Source: Flavobacterium sp. TAB 87 (GTDB lineage Bacteria > Bacteroidota > Bacteroidia > Flavobacteriales > Flavobacteriaceae). Taken from it: DNA of 64,000 nucleotides. Position 1 is the first letter of the stretch, and each line of letters opens with the position of its first letter. Below, piece by piece: positions 25,099 through 34,728 of the stretch. The translations under genes and the position numbers were made by a program. The stretch is from NCBI RefSeq assembly GCF_001529295.1, contig NZ_LLWK01000036.1, positions 62,001 to 126,000 on the forward strand, given 5' to 3'. The notes under the pieces are model-generated. The model had not been told where the DNA came from, made no database searches, and worked only from the letters and a program-made list of their open reading frames with translations.

Positions 25099-26331
25099 TC
25101 AATTTTGAATTTTCTTCGCGAAAGAGCCAATAGTTGTTCCTTGTATTAGTATGGAGAAACACACGATTACGTATGTAATGGTTACCCAAACATCTTTATC
25201 ATACTCTGGTGCGATGGAAAGCGCTAAGGCAATTGATATGCCGCCTCGCAGTCCGCCCCAAGTTAAAATCATTAAAGTATTGTTGTCCATTTTTTCTTTA
25301 AAGCGAACGGCAATTGAAGGAATATAGACCGAAATATATCTTGTGATTAGCGTAATTACCAATATAAATAAAGCCGCAATTAATACCAACTTATTAATTT
25401 GAATTACCAATAATTCTAAGCCAATTAAAACAAATAAAACTGCGTTTAAAATGGCGTCGATAAGTTCCCAAAATTTATCCACATATTCAGCAGTGGTATC
25501 TGACATTCCTTTCTTTTTACTTTTATTTCCTGTAATTAAGCCCGCAACAACCATGGCCAAAGGGCCAGACACATGTGTAAAATGAGCTAAAGTATAGCCA
25601 CCCATTACTATAGCTAGAGTCAATAAAACTTCGACTTGGTAATTATCAATACTGGCAATTAATTTGTAACCGGCATAACCAATAATTGCTCCTAAAATCA
25701 GACCACCAATTGCTTCGTGAACAAACAGTTGGGCAACACTTTCAAAAGTAACAGTTGCTCCTGGTTTAGCAATATTTAAAATTGTTAGAAAAATAACTAC
25801 AGCAACACCATCATTAAATAATGACTCTCCTGCAATTTTTGTTTCTAATGATTTAGAAACTCCAGCACTTTTTAATATGCTTAAAACTGCAATAGGATCT
25901 GTAGGTGAAATTAGAGAACCAAATAGCATTGAATGTACTAATGTCACTTCAATTCCCATTAAGTTGAGTACATAATACGCACTTATTCCAATAACCATCG
26001 TACTTATTAAAACACTAATGGTCGAAAATAATAAAACAGTTAGTTTTTCGTTTCTAAGATCTTCAATTTTGATGTGAATAGCACCTGCAAATAGTAAAAA
26101 ACTCAACATTCCTTCTAATACTAATTCGCTAAAATTAATGCTGTTCATCCTTTCCACAATATCATTTTTAAAGACAGGAAAATAATTTCCAGCGATTAAA
26201 ATAACAAAAGAAAAAAGTAAAGAGACCAACATTAAACCTATAGCGTTGGGCAACTTTAAATATCTGAAATTGATGAAAGAGAATAATGCAGATAGGACAA
26301 TGAGCACTGAAAATAAGTGAAATAAATCCAT
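25099..26331 (-). CDS. CPA1-family Na+(K+)/H+ antiporter (NhaP-like)
   Basis: A 410-residue inner-membrane protein with about 12 helices. The ion-binding blocks of CPA1 exchangers are present: SPTDPIAVLSILKSAG and GESLFNDGVAVVIFLT, the paired TDP and ND motifs, and an Arg-containing TWGGLRGGISIALAL. It exchanges Na+ or K+ for H+ to control pH and salt. It starts five bases after the MscS gene and is the last of a three-gene membrane operon with the APC permease. Which cation it prefers cannot be read. Confidence 0.93.
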   Translation of the reverse strand: MDLFHLFSVLIVLSALFSFINFRYLKLPNAIGLMLVSLLFSFVILIAGNYFPVFKNDIVERMNSINFSELVLEGMLSFLLFAGAIHIKIEDLRNEKLTVLLFSTISVLISTMVIGISAYYVLNLMGIEVTLVHSMLFGSLISPTDPIAVLSILKSAGVSKSLETKIAGESLFNDGVAVVIFLTILNIAKPGATVTFESVAQLFVHEAIGGLILGAIIGYAGYKLIASIDNYQVEVLLTLAIVMGGYTLAHFTHVSGPLAMVVAGLITGNKSKKKGMSDTTAEYVDKFWELIDAILNAVLFVLIGLELLVIQINKLVLIAALFILVITLITRYISVYIPSIAVRFKEKMDNNTLMILTWGGLRGGISIALALSIAPEYDKDVWVTITYVIVCFSILIQGTTIGSFAKKIQN

Positions 26332-26336
26332 GGCGC

Positions 26337-27233
26337 TTAGGTGTTTTTCACTTTAAGCTCTGAACCTTCTACTAATTGGAAAGTAGCTGACGCTAATTTT
26401 ATTTCACCATTCGTAGCTTCAATATCAATCAATATTTTTTTGAATAATTGCGTCTTGGTCACTCGACGTTTTTTATATTCTACAACATAGCGTAAGGTAT
26501 ATTCTACCCAATTGTCATTAAAAATTAAAGAAACCATGGATTCTGTCTGTGCATCTTCTAATCTATAAATATTCTGAAGCTTTTTCCAGTTGTCTTTTGA
26601 CGCTTGAGACAAGTCACCAGCAACGGTTTTACCTGCATTAAGAATAATACTTTCAGCTCTATCATAATTGCTTCCAAACTGAACTGGGATTTTAATTTCA
26701 TCCCATAAAAAAGGAAAATCACCAGAGTAGTTAAAAACAGGCTCTTTAAAAACGTAACTATTAGCGATCAAAACAATACGACCGTTATATAGATCGCCGT
26801 CAACCCATTCGCCAGTTTCCATTAATGTTGTTCGTAACACACCGATATCCATTACGTCTCCTTTTATTCCGCCTAGTTGCACGCGATCACCCGATTTGTA
26901 AAAGTTGCCAAAAAGAATGGCTAACCAACCGGCAAAAGAAGCAATTACTTCTTGCAGCGCGAAAGCTATTCCAGCTCCAGCAACTCCAAAAGCGACAGTT
27001 AAACCTCCAAGTCTATCACTAAAAATAACCGTCAGTAAAACAATAGTTAAAAAGTAACCAATAAAACTACTAAGTTTATTTGCACGATACTTATTATCGT
27101 TGTCTTTAATTTTTGTGAACAAACGGTTTTGCAACCACTTTATCAAAATCCAGATCAAACCGACTCCAATACAAAAGGTTACTATTTTACCAACTGTTGG
27201 ATCATATAAAAAATCATTAATTTCCTTCTCCAT
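26337..27233 (-). CDS. MscS-family mechanosensitive channel
   Basis: A 298-residue inner-membrane channel with two to three helices followed by the Gly/Ala pore helix (VAFGVAGAGIAFALQEVIASF) and the beta domain (GDRVQLGGIKGDVMDIG with YNGRIVLIANSYVF). The C-terminal cytoplasmic domain is complete. It releases solutes on hypo-osmotic shock. It lies between an amino acid permease (47 bases upstream) and a cation antiporter (5 bases downstream), all read the same way, as an osmotic or ionic balance unit. Confidence 0.94.
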   Translation of the reverse strand: MEKEINDFLYDPTVGKIVTFCIGVGLIWILIKWLQNRLFTKIKDNDNKYRANKLSSFIGYFLTIVLLTVIFSDRLGGLTVAFGVAGAGIAFALQEVIASFAGWLAILFGNFYKSGDRVQLGGIKGDVMDIGVLRTTLMETGEWVDGDLYNGRIVLIANSYVFKEPVFNYSGDFPFLWDEIKIPVQFGSNYDRAESIILNAGKTVAGDLSQASKDNWKKLQNIYRLEDAQTESMVSLIFNDNWVEYTLRYVVEYKKRRVTKTQLFKKILIDIEATNGEIKLASATFQLVEGSELKVKNT

Positions 27234-27280
27234 AATAGTTGATTAATATAAATTAATAGTTCGTAGTTAGTTGTATCTAC

Positions 27281-29023
27281 TTACATAATTAAACGAACTC
27301 CACCTAATTCTGAAACACGGTAAGAGAACTTGTCTCCAGGTGAACCAATGAACATAAAGTTTTTAGGAATTCCCCATTTCTCCGATAGTTCAGTGATAAT
27401 TTCTGGTCCAAAAACACCTTGCATTTCGATGAACTCAATATCAATTTCAGGATAAGCTCTGTCTAAGACCTTTATATCAGCTATTAATAAAGTATTTGAA
27501 ACACCATCTGTATTTACATTAACAACTTTTAATTTTTTAGTAGTTTCATTTCCTTGAACATATTGCATTACTTTATTCAACACTGCGATATCGTCTCCTT
27601 TGGTAAAAAAAACAAATTCTTGAGAGTTAATTTTAAGATGCATTTTTGATAAGTATCGATTGCTTAAAACCACCATTTTTCGCAAAGGCTGATAAAAATA
27701 TTGTAACGCATCAATTAAAAACTGAATAAGAATGGTACGGTTAAGCATAATAGATACAAATACTAAGGCTGGGATAAGGTATTTTATAAAGATATAGAAG
27801 GAATCAATATTCAGTTCCATATTACCAAGAAATGCTGCAGCAATGAAACTTACAGCAATTACGACCACAATGCCTCTTGCTCTTTCTGGTCTTGGCAACC
27901 TTTTACGTTTAAATTTCAACAATAAATTTCCGAGACCAAACAAGATCATTACGGCTAAAAAGGAAAATGTATAAACACCTGCTAACGACTCAATATGTCC
28001 GTTTGTTGCGAATAAAACGGATAAACACAACACTAAAAAACTTATAATAATACGGTAATTAGAGCCACGTTTATTTTGCTTTAAAAAATAATTTGGCAGA
28101 ATACGGTCCAAAGTCATGCGATTTAGCAAACCTGAAACTCCAACAAAAGAGGTTAAAACAGCACCACATAAAACAAGAGCAGCATCGACAGCAATTAGAC
28201 CTGCTAACCACGAACCACCTGTCATATGTCCTAAGTAAGCCAATAACGATTCTTTATGTTCGCCAACTTCAGCAAGCGGAATAATACAGATTAATAATAA
28301 TGCTATAACGGGATTAAAAAAACTTACAATGGCCCACATATTACGCAAGGTCTTCGGGAAAACACCTTGTTCTTGCTCTTCTACAAAATTGGCAGAACTT
28401 TCAAAACCAGATATTCCTAACATTGCTGCAGAAAAACCTAAAAATAATGCAGACATAATGGAACCAGAACTAACTGGCATGGCCCAATTGATGTGAAAAG
28501 TATCTAAACCAGAATTAAAAATAAACCAAACAGATGCTAATACTAATAGCGTTAAGGACGCTAAATGTGTGATAAAGATAACTACCGCCACTATCGCCGA
28601 CTCTCCAATTCCTAAAATAGTTAACAATGTAAAAACAATCAATACTATAATTGTGGCTACCGTGACGTTCAGTCCTTCAAATATTCCGTGTAAATAATGC
28701 ATTCCTTCTGAAGCCGAAATTACTGCTGTCGCCATATAGGAAAGTACTGTAAGAGTAGCCGCCATAGAAGCTAATCTTTTTGTAGATGTATTTAAAAGTA
28801 CATTGTAAGCTCCACCGTTTAGCGGAATAGCACCTACAACTTCTCCATAGATTTTTCTGAACATAAATAAAACAATACCAACTACCAGCAATGAAATCCA
28901 AGCATACTGCCCAGCATATAATAATGTTAATGATGAAACATATAAACAAGAAGAACTAATGTCATTTCCAGAAATTGCAGTAGATTGCAGTTCGTTTAAT
29001 TTTTTGTGTAAAACTTTTTTCAT
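27281..29023 (-). CDS. APC-superfamily amino acid permease with C-terminal extension
   Basis: A 580-residue transporter. The N-terminal about 430 residues are 12 membrane helices with an APC pattern, including the early ISGNDISSS-type loop, VVGAIPLNGGAYNVLLN and FGFSAAMLGISGFESSAN-like stretches. The last about 150 residues form a soluble cytoplasmic domain (ending YRVSELGGVRLIM) of a kind seen on regulated transporters. The substrate is not known. It heads the operon with MscS and the CPA1 antiporter, so it may carry an osmolyte or support acid/salt resistance. Confidence 0.9.
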   Translation of the reverse strand: MKKVLHKKLNELQSTAISGNDISSSCLYVSSLTLLYAGQYAWISLLVVGIVLFMFRKIYGEVVGAIPLNGGAYNVLLNTSTKRLASMAATLTVLSYMATAVISASEGMHYLHGIFEGLNVTVATIIVLIVFTLLTILGIGESAIVAVVIFITHLASLTLLVLASVWFIFNSGLDTFHINWAMPVSSGSIMSALFLGFSAAMLGISGFESSANFVEEQEQGVFPKTLRNMWAIVSFFNPVIALLLICIIPLAEVGEHKESLLAYLGHMTGGSWLAGLIAVDAALVLCGAVLTSFVGVSGLLNRMTLDRILPNYFLKQNKRGSNYRIIISFLVLCLSVLFATNGHIESLAGVYTFSFLAVMILFGLGNLLLKFKRKRLPRPERARGIVVVIAVSFIAAAFLGNMELNIDSFYIFIKYLIPALVFVSIMLNRTILIQFLIDALQYFYQPLRKMVVLSNRYLSKMHLKINSQEFVFFTKGDDIAVLNKVMQYVQGNETTKKLKVVNVNTDGVSNTLLIADIKVLDRAYPEIDIEFIEMQGVFGPEIITELSEKWGIPKNFMFIGSPGDKFSYRVSELGGVRLIM

Positions 29024-29296
29024 TTAGAAAGACAGTTGAGATTTTGTTGATGTCGAGATTAATTGTAAAAAATAGCTCTTATTGAAGTTCTTTTTTTTAG
29101 CAGTATTATAAATTTACTTTTATTTATCGGCTTTAACAAAAAATCGTAAAAAACTTTAAAGCACTATTTAAAAATAATTTGAAGCAAATACAGCTGTAGA
29201 CTTAGATCTAATAATGGGGAAGAAGAATTCGTAAACAATGAGTTTTTAACCGTGAATTTTCGACTATTTACTATTATGTTTTTTATTTCAGCAATT

Positions 29297-29758
29297 TTAC
29301 TTGTAATTATGCAGTAATCGCAAAGCTTCTTCTTGAACCTTTTTTTGAAAAAAACCAGTCCATCCTAACATAAAACCTTTAAAGCCAAAAGCTTGTTGAG
29401 CCCAATGCCACATATCAAATGAATCGGTATGCTTAATGATAAGGCCATCTTTAAAAAGAAATTCTGCAGATACTATATTCACAACTTTTCGATTGCTTTT
29501 CTTAAAATTATAAGTAGTTACCCAACGAGCCGTACCTAAAAAGTCATCGGCTTTAATTTTTGATACCTCAATCTTTACTGTTCCTCCATTTTTTGAGAAA
29601 AGCATTTGCCACATCTTTAAAACTTCTTCTGCTTTTAACAGTCCAAAAACGGGATCTCTAAATTGAATTTCTGGATGGTAAAATGAAGCCATCTTTGCAG
29701 CATCTCCATTTTTAAAAGCATGGTAAAAATCGCTAATTGTATTTTCGTTAGCATTCAT
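29297..29758 (-). CDS. SnoaL-like/NTF2-fold protein
   Basis: A 153-residue protein with the NTF2-like cone fold (SnoaL-like group): starts NTISDFYHAFKNGDAAKMASF, then YHPEIQFRDPVFG and a late WHWAQQAFG. Members include isomerases, hydratases and accessory proteins; no catalytic residues can be assigned here. It is soluble and cytoplasmic. It is followed by 273 bases that hold no clear signal before the APC gene, and the next gene upstream (29802-30326) is on the same strand. Confidence 0.8.
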   Translation of the reverse strand: MNANENTISDFYHAFKNGDAAKMASFYHPEIQFRDPVFGLLKAEEVLKMWQMLFSKNGGTVKIEVSKIKADDFLGTARWVTTYNFKKSNRKVVNIVSAEFLFKDGLIIKHTDSFDMWHWAQQAFGFKGFMLGWTGFFQKKVQEEALRLLHNYK

Positions 29759-29801
29759 ATCTAAGCTTAATTTATTTCGTTGAATTTTCTTTATCTATTT
29801 T

Positions 29802-30326
29802 TTACAATAAACTGATTGCGGCAGCGGTTTCAAAAATTTTATTAGTATTGTGATATATCGTCGAAAAATACGTCGATTTATTAATTGCTGTAAAATTTCC
29901 AACTTGATTACTGAACGTGTTTTTCTTGCCGCTAATATTAAAACGAATGTCCTGAATATTAGTAGTTTTCAGACGTTTCATCTCTGCAACAGTAAAATTA
30001 TAGTAAGTGATTGCTTGTCCATTCGTATATTCTCGATAATTTTTGTCTGTACAAAGAATAAACGACACGTCTTTTAAGTCCACATAAACATTTCCAGAAA
30101 TAATAAAGTTTTCGTCAGTAGTTTTTACAGCTAATTTTAAAATACCACCAGTTTCTGTACTTGCAATTTGAATATTTATTGCTCCACTTAATACATAACT
30201 GTTACAAATGAATTCCCAATTTGGAGTTGCGCTGTAACTATTGCTTTTATATTTAATAGATTCTTGTGCATTGCAAAAAAGTACAATAAAAAACAGGAGA
30301 AGAACTGTATAATTTTTTGAGATCAT
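29802..30326 (-). CDS. Secreted hypothetical protein
   Basis: A 174-residue protein with a clear signal peptide (about residues 1-20, ends LFCNAQ). The mature part is a beta-rich domain with one Cys pair candidate (Cys in WEFICNSYV and in FILCTDKNY) and no recognised family. It is probably periplasmic or on the cell surface. It follows a terminator-like hairpin (30370-30404). No function can be assigned. Confidence 0.75.
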   Translation of the reverse strand: MISKNYTVLLLFFIVLFCNAQESIKYKSNSYSATPNWEFICNSYVLSGAINIQIASTETGGILKLAVKTTDENFIISGNVYVDLKDVSFILCTDKNYREYTNGQAITYYNFTVAEMKRLKTTNIQDIRFNISGKKNTFSNQVGNFTAINKSTYFSTIYHNTNKIFETAAAISLL

Positions 30327-30369
30327 GATATAAATATTTATAGGTTGATAGTATTTTTTGAAAATAAGA

Positions 30370-30404
30370 AAGCCAGTTAAATTTTTAGGTTTAACTGGCT
30401 TTTG
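30370..30404 (-). terminator. Terminator downstream of the RimK-fusion gene
   Basis: AAGCCAGTTAAA and TTTAACTGGCTT form a 12-base-pair stem with a TTTTTAGG loop. It lies 11 bases beyond the end of the fusion gene on the minus strand. Confidence 0.85.
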
Positions 30405-30414
30405 TAGTATTTAA

Positions 30415-31785
30415 TTATATCAGCTTAAAATTCTTTTCTATCGCTTTTATCATTTCTCCCGCCACATCCTTATTAGTGGCTCCCTCAATTCCTTCTAGAC
30501 CAGGAGAGGAGTTTACCTCTAATAACAATGGACCTTTTGCCGAACGAATAATATCAACACCTGCTACTTTTAAATCCATTGCTTTGGTAGCTTTTATCGC
30601 AATACGCTTTTCTTCAGCCGTTACTTTAATAATAGAAGCTGTTCCACCGAGGTGAATATTTGCTCTAAATTCGCCAGGCATCGCTTCTCGCTGAATAGCA
30701 GCAACAACTTTTCCATCAATTACAAAACAACGAATATCTTTTCCGTTGGCTTCTTTAATGAATTCTTGCACTAATATATTCGCATTTAAACTTTTAAATG
30801 CGTTAATAACGCTTTCTGCTGCTTTTTTTGTCTCAGCCAAAACAACACCTTTGCCTTGTGTTCCCTCTAATAATTTTACAATCAGTGGAGAGCCGCCAAC
30901 CATTTTTATTAAATTATCAGTATCCAAAGGAGAATTAGCAAATCCTGTAGTTGGAATTTCAACACCGTGATTTAGTAATAATTGTAAAGAGTATAATTTA
31001 TCTCTAGACTGTGTGATTGCTGAAGCGGAGTTCAAACAAAATACCTTTAATGCTTCAAACTGTCTTGTTAAAGCGCAGCCGTAAAAGGTCATACTTGGTC
31101 GAATGCGTGGGATAATAGCATCAAATTGATTCAAGATAATTCCGCCACGATAATGTATCTCCGGTTTTTTAGCATCTAACTTCATGTAACATTCTTTGAT
31201 ATTCAAAAAATGCATTTCGTGTCCGCGCATTTCGCCCGCTTCCATGATGCGTTTATTGCTGTATAACTCCGGATTACTCGCTAACAAACCGATTCGTAAA
31301 CCAGATTTTGCTTTTTCAGAATTTTTATATAATTCTTTTAGACTTTCGGTCGTCGGTTGTCCCAAAAGATATTTTTGTTCAGGATCAACCAAAATTCTTC
31401 CGCTCATGGCTTCTCTACCTAAAAGCATTCGAAATCCCATAGAATCTCGATTGGTAAGCGTCATTTCAATAGGCCATTTGGTGCTGCCAATTTCTACAAT
31501 AGTTTGTATTACATATCTTTGCTCACGGTAACCACTAGAACTTTTAACGATCCTTTTGTCTACCAATGGAGCTTCGCAATGAATGATTGTTTTACTATTA
31601 TTTTGAATTGGATTGATGTCAAATTTCACCCAATTAGCATCATTTTTTATAAAAGGCGCAATGTTAACTGCGTGTAAAGCCGATGTTTTAGCTCCCGAAT
31701 CTACACGAGCTTTTATCGTAGGAATTCCTAAATCAGGAAACGAACACCATTCTTCACTACCAACGATAACTTTATTTTGTAGCAT
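30415..31785 (-). CDS. Retropepsin-like protease/RimK glutamate ligase fusion
   Basis: A 456-residue two-domain protein. The N-terminal about 140 residues match the retropepsin-like (Zn_protease, RimB-like) family, with the DSG active-site segment in [14 protein letters not shown] and [10 protein letters not shown]. From about residue 155 it is a full RimK-type ATP-grasp ligase: [44 protein letters not shown] and [13 protein letters not shown]. RimK adds Glu residues to the C-terminus of ribosomal protein S6 in E. coli, and RimB-type proteins trim such tails. Having both in one chain suggests one enzyme that both writes and edits a poly-Glu tag, but the substrate is unproven. Confidence 0.9.
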   Translation of the reverse strand: MLQNKVIVGSEEWCSFPDLGIPTIKARVDSGAKTSALHAVNIAPFIKNDANWVKFDINPIQNNSKTIIHCEAPLVDKRIVKSSSGYREQRYVIQTIVEIGSTKWPIEMTLTNRDSMGFRMLLGREAMSGRILVDPEQKYLLGQPTTESLKELYKNSEKAKSGLRIGLLASNPELYSNKRIMEAGEMRGHEMHFLNIKECYMKLDAKKPEIHYRGGIILNQFDAIIPRIRPSMTFYGCALTRQFEALKVFCLNSASAITQSRDKLYSLQLLLNHGVEIPTTGFANSPLDTDNLIKMVGGSPLIVKLLEGTQGKGVVLAETKKAAESVINAFKSLNANILVQEFIKEANGKDIRCFVIDGKVVAAIQREAMPGEFRANIHLGGTASIIKVTAEEKRIAIKATKAMDLKVAGVDIIRSAKGPLLLEVNSSPGLEGIEGATNKDVAGEMIKAIEKNFKLI

Positions 31786-31862
31786 AAGCTATATGTTTTA
31801 CTTAGTTTTTATATCAAAAGTAGCTATTACTTTTTAATAAATAACAGTTTTTGATGAAAGAA

Positions 31863-31900
31863 AACCCCCGTTATGTTATAAAAACACAACGGGGGCATAG
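31863..31900 (-). terminator. Terminator after clpC
   Basis: CCCCCGTT and AACGGGGG with flanking matches form a GC-rich stem, followed on the minus strand by TTTTCTTTC. It lies between the clpC stop and the RimK-fusion start. Confidence 0.88.
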
Positions 31901-31924
31901 ACTCTGTTATAAAACAATTTTTAT

Positions 31925-34471
31925 TTATTGATTAGAAGGCTCTTCAGCTTTTTTTACGTTTACAGTAAGTTCTTTGTCCTCTTCATTCAAATCGATTAAG
32001 ATTTCATCACCAACTCCAATTTTTGAAGTGATAATTTCTTCAGCCAAAATATCTTCAACATATTTCTGAATCGCTCTTTTTAAGGGTCTTGCTCCAAATT
32101 GTTTATCAAATCCTTTGTCTGCAATAAAAGCTTTTGCGGTATCGGTTAAATTTAATTTGTACCCCAATTCTGCAACACGAGAATATAATTTTTTCAATTC
32201 GATTTCAATAATCAAATCGATATCATGTTTCTCTAAAGCATTAAATACAATTACATCGTCAATTCTATTCAAGAACTCAGGAGCAAACGTTTTTTTCAAA
32301 GCATTTTCAATAATACTTTTCGAATTCTCATCCGCTTGGGCTGCCCTTGCAGAAGTTCCAAAACCAACTCCTTGTCCAAAATCTTTCAACTGACGCGCTC
32401 CAACATTAGATGTCATAATGATAATAGTATTCTTAAAATCAATTTTTCGTCCTAAACTATCAGTCAAATAACCGTCATCTAAAACTTGTAACATCATATT
32501 AAATACGTCTGGATGTGCTTTTTCAATCTCATCCAAAAGCACTACACTGTAAGGTTTTCTTCGAACTTTTTCGGTTAACTGACCACCTTCTTCATAACCA
32601 ACATATCCTGGAGGTGCACCAACTAAGCGAGAAATTGCAAATTTCTCCATGTATTCGCTCATGTCAATACGAACTAATGCATCTTCAGAATCAAATAATT
32701 CTCTAGCTAGAACTTTTGCCAATTGTGTTTTACCAACACCCGTTTGACCCAAGAAAATAAACGAACCAATTGGTTTATTAGGATCTTTAAGACCCGCTCT
32801 ATTTCTTTGAATAGATCGGGCAATTTTTAACACCGCTTCATTTTGCCCAATAACCTTAGCTTGTATTAGTTCTGGTAATTTTGCCAACTTGTTACTTTCT
32901 GTTTGTGCAATACGATTTACCGGAATACCGGTCATCATAGAAACTACATCGGCAACATTATCTTCGGTAACTTCAATTCTATTATTTTTAGAATCTTCTT
33001 CCCATTGTTCTTGAGCAATTGCTAATTCTTTTTCGATGCGTTTTTCATCATCTCTAAGTTTGGCTGCTTCCTCATATTTTTGCTTTTTGACTACTACATT
33101 TTTCAATTCGCGAACATCTTCTAACTGACGCTCTAAATCTAAAATTTGCTTTGGAACATCAATATTTGTAATGTGTACACGTGATCCAGCTTCGTCTAAT
33201 GCATCAATAGCTTTGTCTGGCAAGAAACGTTCCGACATGTAACGATTAGTCAATTTTACACAAGCCTCAATAGCTTCTGGCGTATAAATCACATTATGGT
33301 GATCTTCATATTTCTCTTTAATATTATTCAAAATAGTAATAGTTTCTTCTACCGAAGTAGGTTCAACAATTACTTTTTGGAAACGTCTTTCTAAAGCACC
33401 GTCTTTTTCAATATACTGACGGTACTCGTCTAAGGTAGTCGCTCCAATACATTGAATCTCTCCTCTAGATAGTGCCGGTTTAAACATGTTGGATGCATCT
33501 AAAGAACCTGTTGCGCCACCAGCGCCAACAATGGTATGAATTTCGTCAATAAAAAGGATAATATCATCATTCTTTTCCAATTCATTCATTACCGCTTTCA
33601 TTCGCTCTTCAAACTGTCCTCTGTATTTAGTTCCAGCTACTAAACTTGCTAAATCTAAAGTTACCACGCGTTTGTTAAATAAAATACGTGAAACTTTTTT
33701 CTGAATGATACGCAAAGCCAAACCTTCAGCAATAGCAGATTTTCCAACACCCGGTTCACCAATAAGCAAAGGATTGTTTTTCTTTCTACGACTTAAAATT
33801 TGAGAAACACGTTCAATTTCTTTCTCACGTCCTACCACAGGATCTAATTTTCCTTCTTCGGCCATTTCTGTTAAATCTCTCCCAAAGTTATCTAAAACCG
33901 GTGTTTTAGATTTCTTGTTAGACTTATTGGCTGGATTATTAAAATTACCTTCTTTAAGACTGTCATCTTGTCCTGCATCATCGTTATACGATTCATTTCG
34001 AGGCAAGTTTTCTAAAAATTCTTCTTCGTTTGGAGTCATATTTAAGTATTGTTCTTTAGCTACATCATAATCTATTTTTAGTTTATGAAGCAACTTGGTT
34101 GTGGGATCGTTTTCATTTCTTAAAATACACAACAGCAAATGCGCAGTGCTTATAGAGGTGCTTTGAAATACTTTTGCTTCTAGAAAAGTTGTTTTTAGCG
34201 CTCTTTCAGCTTGGCGTGTTAAGTGTAAGTTTTTCTTCTCGACGCTAGGTTCGGCGGTTACGTTGGCAGGACTTAGTATTTCGACTTTTCTACGCAAATG
34301 GTCCAAATCAACATCAAGGTTATTTAGGATACTAATTGCTTTTCCGTTACCGTCTCGTAAAATGCCTAGCATTAAGTGTTCGGTACCTATAAAGTCGTGA
34401 CCCAAACGCAAAGCTTCTTCTTTACTATACGTAATAACGTCTTTTACTCTTGGTGAAAAATTGTCGTCCAT
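31925..34471 (-). CDS. clpC: ClpC-type AAA+ unfoldase (Clp protease ATP-binding subunit)
   Basis: An 848-residue Hsp100. Two N-terminal Clp_N repeats (about 1-145) and an acidic linker precede AAA1, with Walker A GEPGVGKSAIA and Walker B LFIDEIHTIVGAG. An M-domain with a UVR-like motif (YEEAAKLRDDEKRIEKEL) leads to AAA2 with GQTGVGKTQLA, LLDEIEKAHPD and the GVGFG loop region expected to meet ClpP. It unfolds damaged and tagged proteins. Divergent from gyrA. Its upstream region holds a -24/-12-like element (34517-34533) and CTGACA words (34531-34549), similar to dnaK. Confidence 0.98.
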   Translation of the reverse strand: MDDNFSPRVKDVITYSKEEALRLGHDFIGTEHLMLGILRDGNGKAISILNNLDVDLDHLRRKVEILSPANVTAEPSVEKKNLHLTRQAERALKTTFLEAKVFQSTSISTAHLLLCILRNENDPTTKLLHKLKIDYDVAKEQYLNMTPNEEEFLENLPRNESYNDDAGQDDSLKEGNFNNPANKSNKKSKTPVLDNFGRDLTEMAEEGKLDPVVGREKEIERVSQILSRRKKNNPLLIGEPGVGKSAIAEGLALRIIQKKVSRILFNKRVVTLDLASLVAGTKYRGQFEERMKAVMNELEKNDDIILFIDEIHTIVGAGGATGSLDASNMFKPALSRGEIQCIGATTLDEYRQYIEKDGALERRFQKVIVEPTSVEETITILNNIKEKYEDHHNVIYTPEAIEACVKLTNRYMSERFLPDKAIDALDEAGSRVHITNIDVPKQILDLERQLEDVRELKNVVVKKQKYEEAAKLRDDEKRIEKELAIAQEQWEEDSKNNRIEVTEDNVADVVSMMTGIPVNRIAQTESNKLAKLPELIQAKVIGQNEAVLKIARSIQRNRAGLKDPNKPIGSFIFLGQTGVGKTQLAKVLARELFDSEDALVRIDMSEYMEKFAISRLVGAPPGYVGYEEGGQLTEKVRRKPYSVVLLDEIEKAHPDVFNMMLQVLDDGYLTDSLGRKIDFKNTIIIMTSNVGARQLKDFGQGVGFGTSARAAQADENSKSIIENALKKTFAPEFLNRIDDVIVFNALEKHDIDLIIEIELKKLYSRVAELGYKLNLTDTAKAFIADKGFDKQFGARPLKRAIQKYVEDILAEEIITSKIGVGDEILIDLNEEDKELTVNVKKAEEPSNQ

Positions 34472-34516
34472 AATATATTGTTGGTATTGTAAATTTAGTG
34501 AATTACTGTTTCAAAA

Positions 34517-34533
34517 ACAAAAACCGTACCCGT
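34517..34533 (-). promoter_or_regulatory. Sigma-54-like -24/-12 element of clpC
   Basis: On the minus strand, GGGTACGGTTTTTGT has the GG and the downstream G 12 bases apart, matching the sigma-54 spacing; Y-A-C-G after GG and TTG before the -12 position agree, and the last base of the -12 pair is T rather than C. The predicted start near 34505 gives a leader of about 34 bases. Confidence 0.5.
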
Positions 34534-34549
34534 CAGGAAACGCTGTCAG
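34531..34549 (-). promoter_or_regulatory. CTGACA-type words upstream of clpC
   Basis: On the minus strand CTGACAG lies at 34549-34543 and CTGACG at 34536-34531, 13 bases apart, with the second touching the GG of the -24 element. The same word is repeated five times upstream of dnaK. Confidence 0.5.
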
Positions 34550-34680
34550 CTAATAGACGAAAAAAAAGGCAAAATCTACGTTAAACAGTACTTAATTTAT
34601 TAACGAGTAACCTAAGAAAAGTTGTTGATAAAACATTTAAATAAGTGTAGTAAAATAGGCCTAAAAATTTTAAAAATCCG

Positions 34681-34691
34681 TATATTGGCAC
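34681..34691 (+). promoter_or_regulatory. TATATTGGCAC element before gyrA
   Basis: This 11-base string is identical to bases 2407-2417 at dnaK, where it is the first half of the -24/-12 element. At gyrA the downstream TTG comes two bases too early for sigma-54, so it may act as a degenerate -7 box or be coincidental. Confidence 0.3.
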
Positions 34692-34728
34692 GTTTTGAAA
34701 CTAAAATAATTATTTAATATAACAACTT

